The notes beneath the pieces were generated by a model. That model worked only from the letters and a program-made list of their open reading frames with translations, was not told where the DNA came from and made no database searches. Shown piece by piece: positions 1-6,710 of a DNA stretch of 20,607 bases. A program made the position numbers and the translations under genes. Origin of the DNA: an uncultured Campylobacter sp. (GTDB lineage: Bacteria > Campylobacterota > Campylobacteria > Campylobacterales > Campylobacteraceae); assembly GCF_938040115.1 (NCBI RefSeq), contig NZ_CALHXD010000101.1, positions 1 to 20,607 on the forward strand, given 5' to 3'. Position 1 is the first letter of the stretch. Each line of letters begins with the position of its first letter.

Positions 1-329
1 GTGCCTAGCACCTTTAAAAGCGGCGTGGACTCTGGCATCACGATGGTGGCGGGCGTCTTAAACTCGCGCGCTGAAATAGCTACGCCTTGGGCGTGATTGC
101 CGGCACTTGCTGCGACGACGCCTTTTTTACGCTCCTGCGCGCTTAAATTTGCGATTTTATTATACGCGCCGCGGATCTTGTATGCGCCCGTACGCTGGAG
201 GTTTTCTTCTTTTAGGTAGATGAGCGCGCCGCTTGCGAGGCTTAGCTTTGCGCTGTAGGCAAACGGCGTCTTATACACAAAGCCACTTATCGTGCGCTTG
301 GCTTGGATTATTTTATTTAGAGAGATCAT
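1..329 (-). CDS. ilvA: Threonine ammonia-lyase (threonine dehydratase), 5' part only
   Basis: This is the first ~109 codons of a PLP-dependent threonine dehydratase; the rest lies beyond the left edge. The enzyme deaminates threonine to 2-oxobutanoate, the entry step to isoleucine. Reading back from the ATG at 329, the translation shows ENLQRTGAYKIRGA, with the Schiff-base lysine at K51, followed by ASAGNHAQG (about residues 74-82), the PLP-contacting loop of fold-type II dehydratases. The start has an AAAGG ribosome site a few bases upstream and a TAAAAT -10-like word at 354-359. The 153 bases upstream (330-482) are A-rich on the coding strand and hold no gene. Whether the protein has a C-terminal ACT regulatory domain (biosynthetic or catabolic form) cannot be judged from this fragment, so the symbol is the family default. 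Confidence 0.9.
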   Translation of the reverse strand, partial: MISLNKIIQAKRTISGFVYKTPFAYSAKLSLASGALIYLKEENLQRTGAYKIRGAYNKIANLSAQERKKGVVAASAGNHAQGVAISAREFKTPATIVMPESTPLLKVLG

Positions 330-482
330 TTTAGCCTTTCGTTTTTTGTTTAAATTTTACTTCTTATCGCTTTTGCTTGCGCGTTTATTTACCGTATTTT
401 TGCTTACGTTTTCTTTATTTTTATTTATGTTTTTTGTTTTTGCCCTATCTGCTACGTTTACGGCGCTACCTCAAAATCGCGC

Positions 483-896
483 TTAGCCATCAAATTTAGC
501 ACACTCAAGCCTTTGTAGCTCGATTTTTATGCACCTATCCTGCACGAAATTTATCCCGTTTTCGCGCGCGATCGCTCCCGCCTCATCGTTTGTGATACCA
601 AGCTGCAGCCACAGCGTTTTCACGCCTTTTTTGACGGCGTCCTTTACTAGCTCGCTAGCAAACTCGCCTTTTCTAAACATCACGGCGATGTCGATATCTT
701 GGTCTATTTGGGCCAAATTTCGATAAACCTTACGCCCTAAAATTTCATCAAATTTTGGATAAATAGGAAATACGTTAAAACCGCGCTCGATGAGAAATTT
801 CGCAACCTCATTGCTAGGCTTGCTCTCGTCAGGACTAAGGCCCACGACCGCGATATTTTTAGCGGCGGATAAAATTTGCCCTAGATCGTTAGGCAT
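483..896 (-). CDS. CoA-binding domain protein, YccU family
   Basis: A 137-residue single-domain protein of the YccU/CoA_binding_2 type, a Rossmann-like fold related to the CoA-binding domain of succinyl-CoA synthetase. Visible signs are the N-terminal strand and glycine turn IAVVGLSPDESKPSNEVA (about residues 15-32), the FNVFPIYPK strand (about 40-48) and the C-terminal RCIKIELQRL, all typical of the family; the length is also typical. No catalytic residues are known for the family and its physiological role is unclear. The ATG start overlaps the end of trmA by 8 bases, so the two are probably translationally coupled at the tail of the NhaC-trmA run. Family assignment is firm; function is open. 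Confidence 0.85.
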   Translation of the reverse strand: MPNDLGQILSAAKNIAVVGLSPDESKPSNEVAKFLIERGFNVFPIYPKFDEILGRKVYRNLAQIDQDIDIAVMFRKGEFASELVKDAVKKGVKTLWLQLGITNDEAGAIARENGINFVQDRCIKIELQRLECAKFDG

Positions 897-2022
897 TTTT
901 ACCCTTTAAAAGCACGCCGCACTCGATATGAGCGGTATTTGCAAACTGATCAAATACGGCAAATTTGACCGCCTCGTGCGTCGCGGCAAGCTGCGCTAGA
1001 TCGCGCTTTAGACTCTGGGGCGAACAGGAGATATAGATGATATTTTCGTAGTTTTTGATGAAATTTATCACGCTCTCATCAAGCCCCGCGCGCGGCGGAT
1101 CAACCAAAACGTGCGAGAAGTCGTAGCTAAAGATATCAAGCTCTCTTAGGCGGTTAAACTCGCGCTCGCGCCTAAACGCGCTCATCAGCTCCTCGGCGCT
1201 CATTCGCAAAAATTTGATGTTATCTACGCCGTTTAGTTCGCAGTTTTTGAGCGCATTTGCGATCGAGCTTTTGGATATTTCGGTTGCCAAAACGCGCTTA
1301 AATTTTTCCGCTAGCGGAACGGTAAAGTTGCCGTGTCCACAGTAAAGCTCAAGCAGATCCGAGCCGTGCTCTACACACCCCTTCGCCCATGCGATCATCT
1401 TTTCGTTCACGGCGGTGTTTGGCTGGATAAAAGCTCCGTCGCCGAATGTAAATTTATAAATTTTACCGCCGATGTTTAGGCTGTCCTCTAAATTTAGATC
1501 GCCGCTTAGCAGCTTTTGCCCCTTTGCTCTCGCAGCTATCGTTACGCGCAGGTCGGCAAACTCGCGTGCTAGGCTCTCTATCTCGCTCTGCTCGGCCTCG
1601 CCTAGACGCTTATGGTAGAGCAGCGTCGCTAGTATCCCGCTCGCGCACGAGATAAACTCGGCGCCAAACAGCCTCTCTTTTAAAATTTGATTTTTCGCAA
1701 GCGCCTCAAGCAAACGCGGCATCAAATTTGCAATAGGATCGGCTACTTTTGGGCATTCGTCTATCATAATTCGCTTGGTTTTGGCGCCGTGCATCGTGTA
1801 TGCTAGATCGACCGCGCTATGCCAAATATCGTGCCAGACTCCAAACTCCGCCCTAGTGCGGTAAGCGGCACTCTGCGAGGCAAAAAACTCAAATTCGCCG
1901 CTATAAAAGGACTCAAATTCGCGCCTTATAAACTCGGTTTTAAATTTAACCTGTTCCTCGTAAGGCATATCAAGGGTGCAGCTACCGCACTCTCCTAAAA
2001 ATTTGCAAAACTTATCGGGCAA
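889..2022 (-). CDS. trmA: tRNA (uracil-5-)-methyltransferase TrmA
   Basis: TrmA makes 5-methyluridine (T54) in the tRNA T-loop using SAM. The 377-residue protein has the N-terminal cysteine-rich start FCKFLGECGSC (residues 5-15), the SAM-binding LELYCGHGNFT (224-234), DPPRAGL (308-314), the catalytic cysteine in YISCSPQSL (C333) and the C-terminal glutamate base in AHIECGVLL (E367). The last motif separates TrmA from the RlmC/RlmD branch. The start codon is TTG at 2022, supported by a GAGGG ribosome site 7 bases upstream inside the end of the antiporter gene, which stops only 2 bases before. It therefore sits in an operon between the antiporter and the CoA-binding protein gene. Length and motifs look intact. 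Confidence 0.93.
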   Translation of the reverse strand: MPDKFCKFLGECGSCTLDMPYEEQVKFKTEFIRREFESFYSGEFEFFASQSAAYRTRAEFGVWHDIWHSAVDLAYTMHGAKTKRIMIDECPKVADPIANLMPRLLEALAKNQILKERLFGAEFISCASGILATLLYHKRLGEAEQSEIESLAREFADLRVTIAARAKGQKLLSGDLNLEDSLNIGGKIYKFTFGDGAFIQPNTAVNEKMIAWAKGCVEHGSDLLELYCGHGNFTVPLAEKFKRVLATEISKSSIANALKNCELNGVDNIKFLRMSAEELMSAFRREREFNRLRELDIFSYDFSHVLVDPPRAGLDESVINFIKNYENIIYISCSPQSLKRDLAQLAATHEAVKFAVFDQFANTAHIECGVLLKGKNA

Positions 2023-2024
2023 AT

Positions 2025-3719
2025 TTAAACCCTCTGCCCGACGAGTCTAACAACCAAAGCCGTCACCAAAAGCCCCAAAGGAAGCACTATCCAGATGCTT
2101 AGGCCAAGCGCGACCGGAAAATATCCCGCAAAAATACTAATCGCGCAAACTGCAAGCGCATAAGGCATCTGCGTCTGGACGTGATCGATGTGGTTACATC
2201 CTGCGCCCATAGACGAGAGTATCGTAGTATCCGAGATCGGAGAGCAGTGATCGCCGAATATCGCGCCCGTTAAAACGGCTGAGATATTTACTATCATATA
2301 CGCATGCAAGGCGTCGCCCTCTAGTCCGCTGTACATGCCCACCGCGCTAGCTAGCGGTATCGCAAGCGGCATCAAAATGCCCATCGTACCGTAGCTGGTG
2401 CCGGTAGAAAAGCTGATAAACGAACCCAGCATAAAAATCGCCGCCGGAAGGACGATCTTTGGCGTAGACTGCGAAAGTAGATCAACTAGATAGCGAGATG
2501 TGCCAAGCTCTTTTATAACAGAGCTTAGCGACCACGCAAGAAGCAAGATGATGATCGTAGTTATCATAGTTTTCCAGCCCTTACCCCAGGTTTCTATCGC
2601 CTCGCGCACGGTCAAAATTTTTCTATAAACGGCCATAAATATCGCCACCACCGTAGCTAGCAAAGCCGACTGAAATAGCGCCACAGACGCATCGGCAGCG
2701 CCGAACGTAGCTTGGAAAGTGTGGAACGTAAGCGGATGAGCCTTCGCGCTCTCAAGAGCCTCGCCCTCAAGCGCACCCAGACCGCTAAAGTAAAAGCTAA
2801 CGAACGCGCCCAAAATAAGCACTAAAAGCGGAATAACGGCGTTTGAGCTTTGTAGTTTGATATTTTCTTTAGGCTCTAGCGTCTTGTCCTCGACGTCCTC
2901 GATCATGGCTCCGCCGCGTCTAGGGTGCAGTTCGCCCGCTCTAGCTCTGCGCTCGGCTTTTAGCATACCGGCAAATTCGCGCCCCATAAACGCGGTGCAG
3001 ACGATGAAAAACAGCATGAAAAGGTTGTAAAATCTATAAGGCATCGTCTCGACAAAGATGCTAAATGCATTTACGTTCGTTATGCCGATGAGCTCGTAGC
3101 CTTGCTTTATGAGCGAGATCTCAAGCCCGACCCAAGTCGAGATGACGGCTAGACCCGCGATCGGAGCGGCGGTAGCGTCGATGATAAAGGCTAGCTTTTC
3201 GCGAGAGACTTTAAATTTGTCCGTTATCGGGCGCATGATAGGGCCCACGATGAGGGAGTTTGCGTAGTCGTCGAAAAAGACGAAAAGTCCCATCACCCAA
3301 GTTGAAATTTGAGCAGAAACGCCTGTTTTAGCCTTTTTGCTTAGCCATATCGCCACAGCCTTGGTTCCGCCCATTTTGGTGATGAGCGCGACCACGCCGC
3401 CGATACAAAGCACCTGAAGCACGATGCCCGCGTTCCAGCTATCGGCCAGCGAGCCCACGACCCTTTTTACGATGTCGGTAAAGCCCTTTACGAAGGTCAT
3501 CGGGATGCTTGAGTCGATGACGTTTATGAGAAACGTTCCGCTAAAAACGCCGATAAAAAGCGACAAAACGACGTCTTTGGTGATAAACGCCAAAACTATC
3601 GCCACCACGGGCGGGATGAGCGTCCAAAAGCCGAAAATTTCGGCATTTTTTTTCGCTACTTCGGGATCTACGGCTAGCGCCAAGATCGGCAAAAGCGACA
3701 AAAATAAAATCTTTTTCAT
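2025..3719 (-). CDS. NhaC-family Na+/H+ antiporter (PF03553 type)
   Basis: A 564-residue polytopic inner-membrane protein of the NhaC superfamily. Recognisable stretches are FFDDYANS (residues 148-155), the following IVGPIMRPITDKFKVSREKL, SFSTGTSYGTMGI in the second half, and DHCSPISDTTILSS near the C-terminus, the family's ion-binding signature. A charged loop (ERRARAGELHPRRGG region) joins the two halves. The chosen ATG at 3719 has an excellent AAGGAG at 3726-3731; the frame stays open to 3776 but that extension is charged and lacks a ribosome site. The N-terminus MKKILFLSLLPILALAV resembles a signal peptide or an extra helix before the first conserved helix. Substrate is uncertain: the family includes Na+/H+ antiporters and amino-acid or malate/lactate exchangers. 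Confidence 0.88.
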   Translation of the reverse strand: MKKILFLSLLPILALAVDPEVAKKNAEIFGFWTLIPPVVAIVLAFITKDVVLSLFIGVFSGTFLINVIDSSIPMTFVKGFTDIVKRVVGSLADSWNAGIVLQVLCIGGVVALITKMGGTKAVAIWLSKKAKTGVSAQISTWVMGLFVFFDDYANSLIVGPIMRPITDKFKVSREKLAFIIDATAAPIAGLAVISTWVGLEISLIKQGYELIGITNVNAFSIFVETMPYRFYNLFMLFFIVCTAFMGREFAGMLKAERRARAGELHPRRGGAMIEDVEDKTLEPKENIKLQSSNAVIPLLVLILGAFVSFYFSGLGALEGEALESAKAHPLTFHTFQATFGAADASVALFQSALLATVVAIFMAVYRKILTVREAIETWGKGWKTMITTIIILLLAWSLSSVIKELGTSRYLVDLLSQSTPKIVLPAAIFMLGSFISFSTGTSYGTMGILMPLAIPLASAVGMYSGLEGDALHAYMIVNISAVLTGAIFGDHCSPISDTTILSSMGAGCNHIDHVQTQMPYALAVCAISIFAGYFPVALGLSIWIVLPLGLLVTALVVRLVGQRV

Positions 3720-3797
3720 CAAAAACTCCTTTTTGTTTTTCGTCGGTTTAATCAAATTTTCCGCCCCGCGTGCCATCGGTCGGTATTTAAGGCATAA

Positions 3798-3809
3798 ATT
3801 TAGCTAAAT
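3798..3809. repeat. 12-bp perfect palindrome upstream of the antiporter gene
   Basis: ATTTAGCTAAAT reads identically on both strands. It lies 79 bases upstream of the antiporter start codon, where an operator could sit. In a genome full of AAATTT words such a palindrome could be chance, so a regulatory role is only a suggestion. Confidence 0.35.
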
Positions 3810-4124
3810 GCGGCTTAAATTTTTGTTTTAAATTCGCTTAGAATTCAAAAATTTTAGCTCTTTATTAAAAATTTATGTTAAAAATAAGGCTTTGGTGGAA
3901 ATTTTGTTTAAAACTGCGCTCGGCGGCAAATTTTAAATTTGGTCATGATTTAAATTTTGCAGGGAATTTTCAAATTTGGTTTGTTGGTCAAATTTTGTAT
4001 TTAAAGTGCAGAGTGTCATTTGGATAAAAAGGTAAATTTACGATATCTGCTTCAAGCCCCACGGATTCAAAGTATTATTAAGACCGCCGCTCAAAATTTA
4101 ATGCCAGGAATCAAATTTCGGACT

Positions 4125-4180
4125 AAATTTAACCAAAACGGTCAAATTTAACCCAAATCCGCAAATTTAACGGCAAAAGC
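4125..4180. repeat. Three imperfect 19-base tandem repeats beginning AAATTTAAC
   Basis: AAATTTAAC begins at 4125, 4144 and 4163, an exact 19-base period. After the shared 9 bases the units keep a C/G-rich position and an AAA run but otherwise differ. The array ends exactly at the 3' end of the YdfG-like gene, so it lies in the downstream (termination) region of that transcript. The middle junction also contains AAAACGGTCAAATTTAA (4135-4151), repeated at 12837-12853 in another intergenic region. Confidence 0.55.
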
Positions 4181-4927
4181 CTACTTTTTCTCTATAAAAA
4201 GCCCGGCCCAAGTCTGCTGCGTCGCCATCGCCTCGACGACGTTGATATTGACGCGGTGAGGCATATTTAGGCAGTTTAGCACGATCTGCGCGATATCCTC
4301 GGCGGTGATGTACTCCACGCCCTCGTAAACCGCGTCAGCCTTAGCCTTATCTCCGCCAAAGCGAACCTCGCTAAACTCGGTCTTGCAGATACCCGGAGCT
4401 ATCTCGGTCACTCGTATACCGGTGCCGCGTATGTCGTTACGCAAATTTCTACTAAATTGCTTCACAAAAGCCTTACTAGCGCCATAAACGTGACTACCCG
4501 GATACGGCCATGCGCCAGCGGTCGAGCCTAGATTAAAGATATAGCCGCTCTTTCGCGCGATCATGAGTGGCAAAACGGCCTTCGTCGAGTACAAAAAGCC
4601 CTTGATATTGGTATCAACCATCGTCTCAAAGTCCTCGATGCTAGTCTGCGCCACGCCTTCAAGTCCCAGCGCCAGGCCTGCGTTATTTACGAGCACTTCG
4701 ATATCGCAAAACTCCTGCGGTAAATTTGCCACGCCGTCAAAAACCGCCTTTTTATCGCGGATATCTGCGACGATGATGTGCGTATTTCCAAGCTCCTTTG
4801 CCAGAGCTTCGAGCCTTTCCTTGCGGCGAGCCAGCGCTACGATCTTGTAGCCTTCGCGGCTGAGCGCCCTAGCTATCGCCTCGCCAAAACCCGACGTAGC
4901 CCCAGTAATAAAAGCCGTTCCTTTCAT
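4181..4927 (-). CDS. ydfG: YdfG-like NADP-dependent short-chain dehydrogenase
   Basis: A 248-residue classical short-chain dehydrogenase/reductase, the same length as E. coli YdfG, which oxidises L-allo-threonine, serine and 3-hydroxypropionate-type 3-hydroxy acids with NADP. The cofactor loop TGATSGFG is at residues 8-15, NNAG at 81-84, and the catalytic N107, S135, Y148 and K152 are all present. The stretches VLVNNAGLALGLE, GSTAGAWPYPGSHVYGA and the C-terminal HVNINVVEAM are close to YdfG as I remember it. Arginines following the second strand (ALARRKER) fit NADP rather than NAD. The AAGGAG ribosome site overlaps the stop of the ankyrin gene 9 bases upstream, so the pair forms an operon. 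Subfamily is probable; exact substrate is inferred. Confidence 0.88.
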   Translation of the reverse strand: MKGTAFITGATSGFGEAIARALSREGYKIVALARRKERLEALAKELGNTHIIVADIRDKKAVFDGVANLPQEFCDIEVLVNNAGLALGLEGVAQTSIEDFETMVDTNIKGFLYSTKAVLPLMIARKSGYIFNLGSTAGAWPYPGSHVYGASKAFVKQFSRNLRNDIRGTGIRVTEIAPGICKTEFSEVRFGGDKAKADAVYEGVEYITAEDIAQIVLNCLNMPHRVNINVVEAMATQQTWAGLFIEKK

Positions 4928-4936
4928 ATTTTCTCC

Positions 4937-6148
4937 TTATTCGGTGATCAAATTTGACTCTAGCCCCATCGCCCTTAGATACTGCGCGTTGATCTCTTTT
5001 TTGCCGATGATTGCGTAGTCTAGGGCATTTAGCCCGTTATCATCCACTGCCTGCACGTCCGCGCCGTTATCTACCAAAAGCTGTAATATCTCCACGTCCG
5101 CCGCTCCCGCCGCACTCATCAGCACGCTTTTTGATGCCGCGTCAAAGTCGCATAGCTTTACGAAGCTCGGCAGTTGGACGCTCAAATTTGCGCTATATGC
5201 AAGCTTGGTGCTCATGTCTATCAGCCTTTTGTTTACTAGCGCTCCGTTTCCTAGTAGAAATTTGACTAAATTTATATCGTTTAGCTGCACGGCCTTAAAA
5301 AGCGGAGTGACGCCGAGCAGATTTTCGTAGTTTACGTCAGCGCCGCTGGCAACTAGAAGCTTTACGTTATTTAAATTTTTAAGCGCGAAAAATAGCGAAC
5401 TCTCAAATCCGTAGTTTAAATTTACACCAGCGCGCAAGAATTCCTTTATGATGTCCTCGCTTTTTTCGTAAAGAAGCGCGGCGTTAAAGGCATTTTGTAG
5501 CGAGCTTTGCGACACGGCGCCAGAATATATCGCCTCATTTATGCCGTATTTTGTAAAGGTCGGGTCGCTAACTTTTCTCGCAAACTCGTCCATATCGCCG
5601 TTTTGCAGAGTCGCGGCGGCAAATTTTAAAAACTCGTTTGCAACCTTTGAAGCGTAATAAATCGCACTGCCTTCGTCTATTTTAAAATTTGATTTGTAGT
5701 AGTTTACCAGCAGCCCCAAGACGGCGTTGTAGTCTTTGTTAAAGTCCTTAAAGACCGTGAAGTTACTTAAACTTTGATGTCCCCAGTAGCGAAGCCTGGC
5801 TCTGTTTTGCGATACGAGTTTTTCGTATTCGTCGGGACTTTCTAACTCTTTTGCGTAAATTTCAGGTGCATAGGAGGCTTTTAAAATCTTAAATTTAAAC
5901 TCGTTTAAATTTTTAGTCGCTAAATTTCCGACGCAAGCAAGGCTTTCGGCGCGGATCTTTTGGGCGGCCGAGAGTAAAATTTGAGCCTCTTTTATCCCCA
6001 GGATAGAGTCGTTGCAGTTTGGCTCAAATTCACCCGAAAATGTTAAATTTTGAGAGAAAAACCGCTGCTTTTCGGTTAAAGCGTCATCGCAGCTAAAATC
6101 TGCAAAAACAAAAGAAAATGACAAAAATATCGGCAAAATAAATCTCAT
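4937..6148 (-). CDS. Exported ankyrin-repeat protein
   Basis: A 403-residue protein beginning MRFILPIFLSFSFVFA, a good Sec signal peptide with likely cleavage before DFSCDD. A non-repeat, mostly helical middle region (about 20-225) is followed by ankyrin-like repeats: one around 228-273 ending VASGADVN, one at 278-308 (GVTPLFKAVQLNDINLVKFLL) and one at 340-400 (ILQLLVDNGADVQAVDDNGLNALDYA). Cysteines at 20, 45 and 72 in the N-terminal part could form disulfides in the periplasm. The ATG at 6148 is preferred because GAGG lies 6 bases upstream; an in-frame TTG at 6160 would place that ribosome site inside the gene. It is followed 9 bases later by the ydfG-like gene. Ankyrin repeats bind proteins; the partner is unknown. 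Confidence 0.82.
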   Translation of the reverse strand: MRFILPIFLSFSFVFADFSCDDALTEKQRFFSQNLTFSGEFEPNCNDSILGIKEAQILLSAAQKIRAESLACVGNLATKNLNEFKFKILKASYAPEIYAKELESPDEYEKLVSQNRARLRYWGHQSLSNFTVFKDFNKDYNAVLGLLVNYYKSNFKIDEGSAIYYASKVANEFLKFAAATLQNGDMDEFARKVSDPTFTKYGINEAIYSGAVSQSSLQNAFNAALLYEKSEDIIKEFLRAGVNLNYGFESSLFFALKNLNNVKLLVASGADVNYENLLGVTPLFKAVQLNDINLVKFLLGNGALVNKRLIDMSTKLAYSANLSVQLPSFVKLCDFDAASKSVLMSAAGAADVEILQLLVDNGADVQAVDDNGLNALDYAIIGKKEINAQYLRAMGLESNLITE

Positions 6149-6178
6149 CGTATGCCTCAATATCTTTTAATTTTGATA

Positions 6179-6184
6179 ATTCTA
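6179..6184 (-). promoter_or_regulatory. Candidate -10 box (TAGAAT) for the ankyrin-ydfG operon
   Basis: On the minus strand TAGAAT matches the sigma-70 -10 consensus at five of six positions and lies 30 bases upstream of the chosen ATG at 6148. Campylobacter promoters usually lack a clear -35 box, and none is seen. The box adjoins and slightly overlaps the inverted repeat at 6183-6202, so a repressor bound there would block it. Confidence 0.35.
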
Positions 6185-6202
6185 CCAAAAAATAATTTGG
6201 TA
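6183..6202. repeat. Inverted repeat TACCAAA-N6-TTTGGTA between the HIT and ankyrin genes
   Basis: Two perfect 7-base arms (6183-6189 and 6196-6202) flank an AAATAA spacer. It lies 9 bases downstream of the HIT gene stop and 34 bases upstream of the ankyrin start. It could be a weak terminator of the long operon or, given its symmetry and its position on a -10-like box, an operator for the ankyrin-ydfG pair. No T-run follows the second arm on the transcribed strand, which argues against a classical terminator. Confidence 0.5.
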
Positions 6203-6211
6203 AAAATAAAT

Positions 6212-6709
6212 TTACCGCTCATTAAAGCAAACATTAGCAAACGCGGCTTTTAGCTTCTCGTAAAGCGGAGTAAAAGGCACGCCGTTTACGCGCACCTCGG
6301 CGATGGAGGTGATAAAGTTCGTATCGCCGCTCCAGCGCGGCACTAGGTGATAGTGCACGTGCTCTGCGATGCCCGCACCCCCTGCTTTGCCCAGATTCAT
6401 CCCGATATTTACGCCCGCCGCATTTAGTTCGCGTTTTAAAATTTTCACGCCCTCGCGCACGTAGGCGCTCATCTGCGACCACGTCTGCTCGTCTAGGCTT
6501 TCGATATTATCTGTGTGCACGTAAGGTATCACCATAAAATGCCCGGGCGTATACGGGTAGAGATTCATAATCCCAAAACACCGCTTTGCGCGAAACAAAA
6601 CACCCGTCTCGGCGTCTTTTTCGGGATGATTTACGACATTGCAAAAGACGCATCCCTGCTCCTTTTTGCCGAAATATTCGCTCCTCCACGGTGCGCAAAT
6701 GTGCTCCAT
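6212..6709 (-). CDS. HIT-family protein, Ap4A phosphorylase-like
   Basis: A 165-residue histidine-triad nucleotide hydrolase or transferase. The triad HVHYHLVP has H117, H119 and H121, and C20/C23 (CVFC) form half of a zinc site. The N-terminal APWRSEYF, the NLYPYTPGHFMVIPY block (49-63), NIGMNLGKAGGAG (101-113) and RWSGDTNFI after the triad match the branch that includes Mycobacterium tuberculosis Rv2613c, reported as an Ap4A phosphorylase, better than the short Hint proteins. The likely role is clearing diadenosine polyphosphates or adenylated metabolites in the cytoplasm. A strong GGAGG, placed 6 bases before the ATG and inside the end of trpC, drives translation; only one base separates the genes. 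It is the last gene of the seven-gene run. Exact substrate is inferred. Confidence 0.9.
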   Translation of the reverse strand: MEHICAPWRSEYFGKKEQGCVFCNVVNHPEKDAETGVLFRAKRCFGIMNLYPYTPGHFMVIPYVHTDNIESLDEQTWSQMSAYVREGVKILKRELNAAGVNIGMNLGKAGGAGIAEHVHYHLVPRWSGDTNFITSIAEVRVNGVPFTPLYEKLKAAFANVCFNER

Positions 6710-6710
6710 A

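Larger units (their letters stand above)
3720..4180. other. 461-base gene-free region rich in AAATTT words
   Basis: No convincing coding region is visible on either strand. The sequence is AT-rich, with about ten AAATTT words, a perfect 12-bp palindrome ATTTAGCTAAAT at 3798-3809, and a 19-base imperfect tandem repeat at its right end. It contains the ribosome site (3726-3731) and presumably the promoter of the antiporter gene, but no single -10 box stands out. A 60-base patch at 4030-4090 has a more gene-like base composition without a usable start codon. Confidence 0.7.

Noticed and set aside
292..486. Hydrophobic 64-codon plus-strand frame at the left end
   Set aside because: It overlaps the ilvA start and the end of the CoA-binding gene, lacks a ribosome site, and its Phe/Leu content simply reflects the A-rich leader read in reverse.
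3720..3776. 19-codon upstream extension of the antiporter gene
   Set aside because: The extension is charged, has no ribosome site, and bypasses a strong AAGGAG placed correctly for the ATG at 3719.
3424..3807. 127-codon plus-strand frame opposite the antiporter start
   Set aside because: Antisense to conserved coding sequence with no recognisable motif and no ribosome site.
4038..4097. Short minus-strand open stretch encoding a peptide ending NPWGLKQIS
   Set aside because: The patch has gene-like composition and might be a gene remnant, but it is only 19 codons, bounded by stops, without a start or ribosome site; no family could be recognised.
3780..4180. Possible CRISPR array from the repeated AAATTT words
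   Set aside because: Repeats are 6-9 bases, spacing is irregular except for three 19-base units, and there are no cas genes; this is not a CRISPR array.
6149..6160. TTG start four codons upstream of the ankyrin gene ATG
   Set aside because: The GAGG site lies between this TTG and the ATG, so it serves the ATG; the extension also puts charged residues before the signal peptide.
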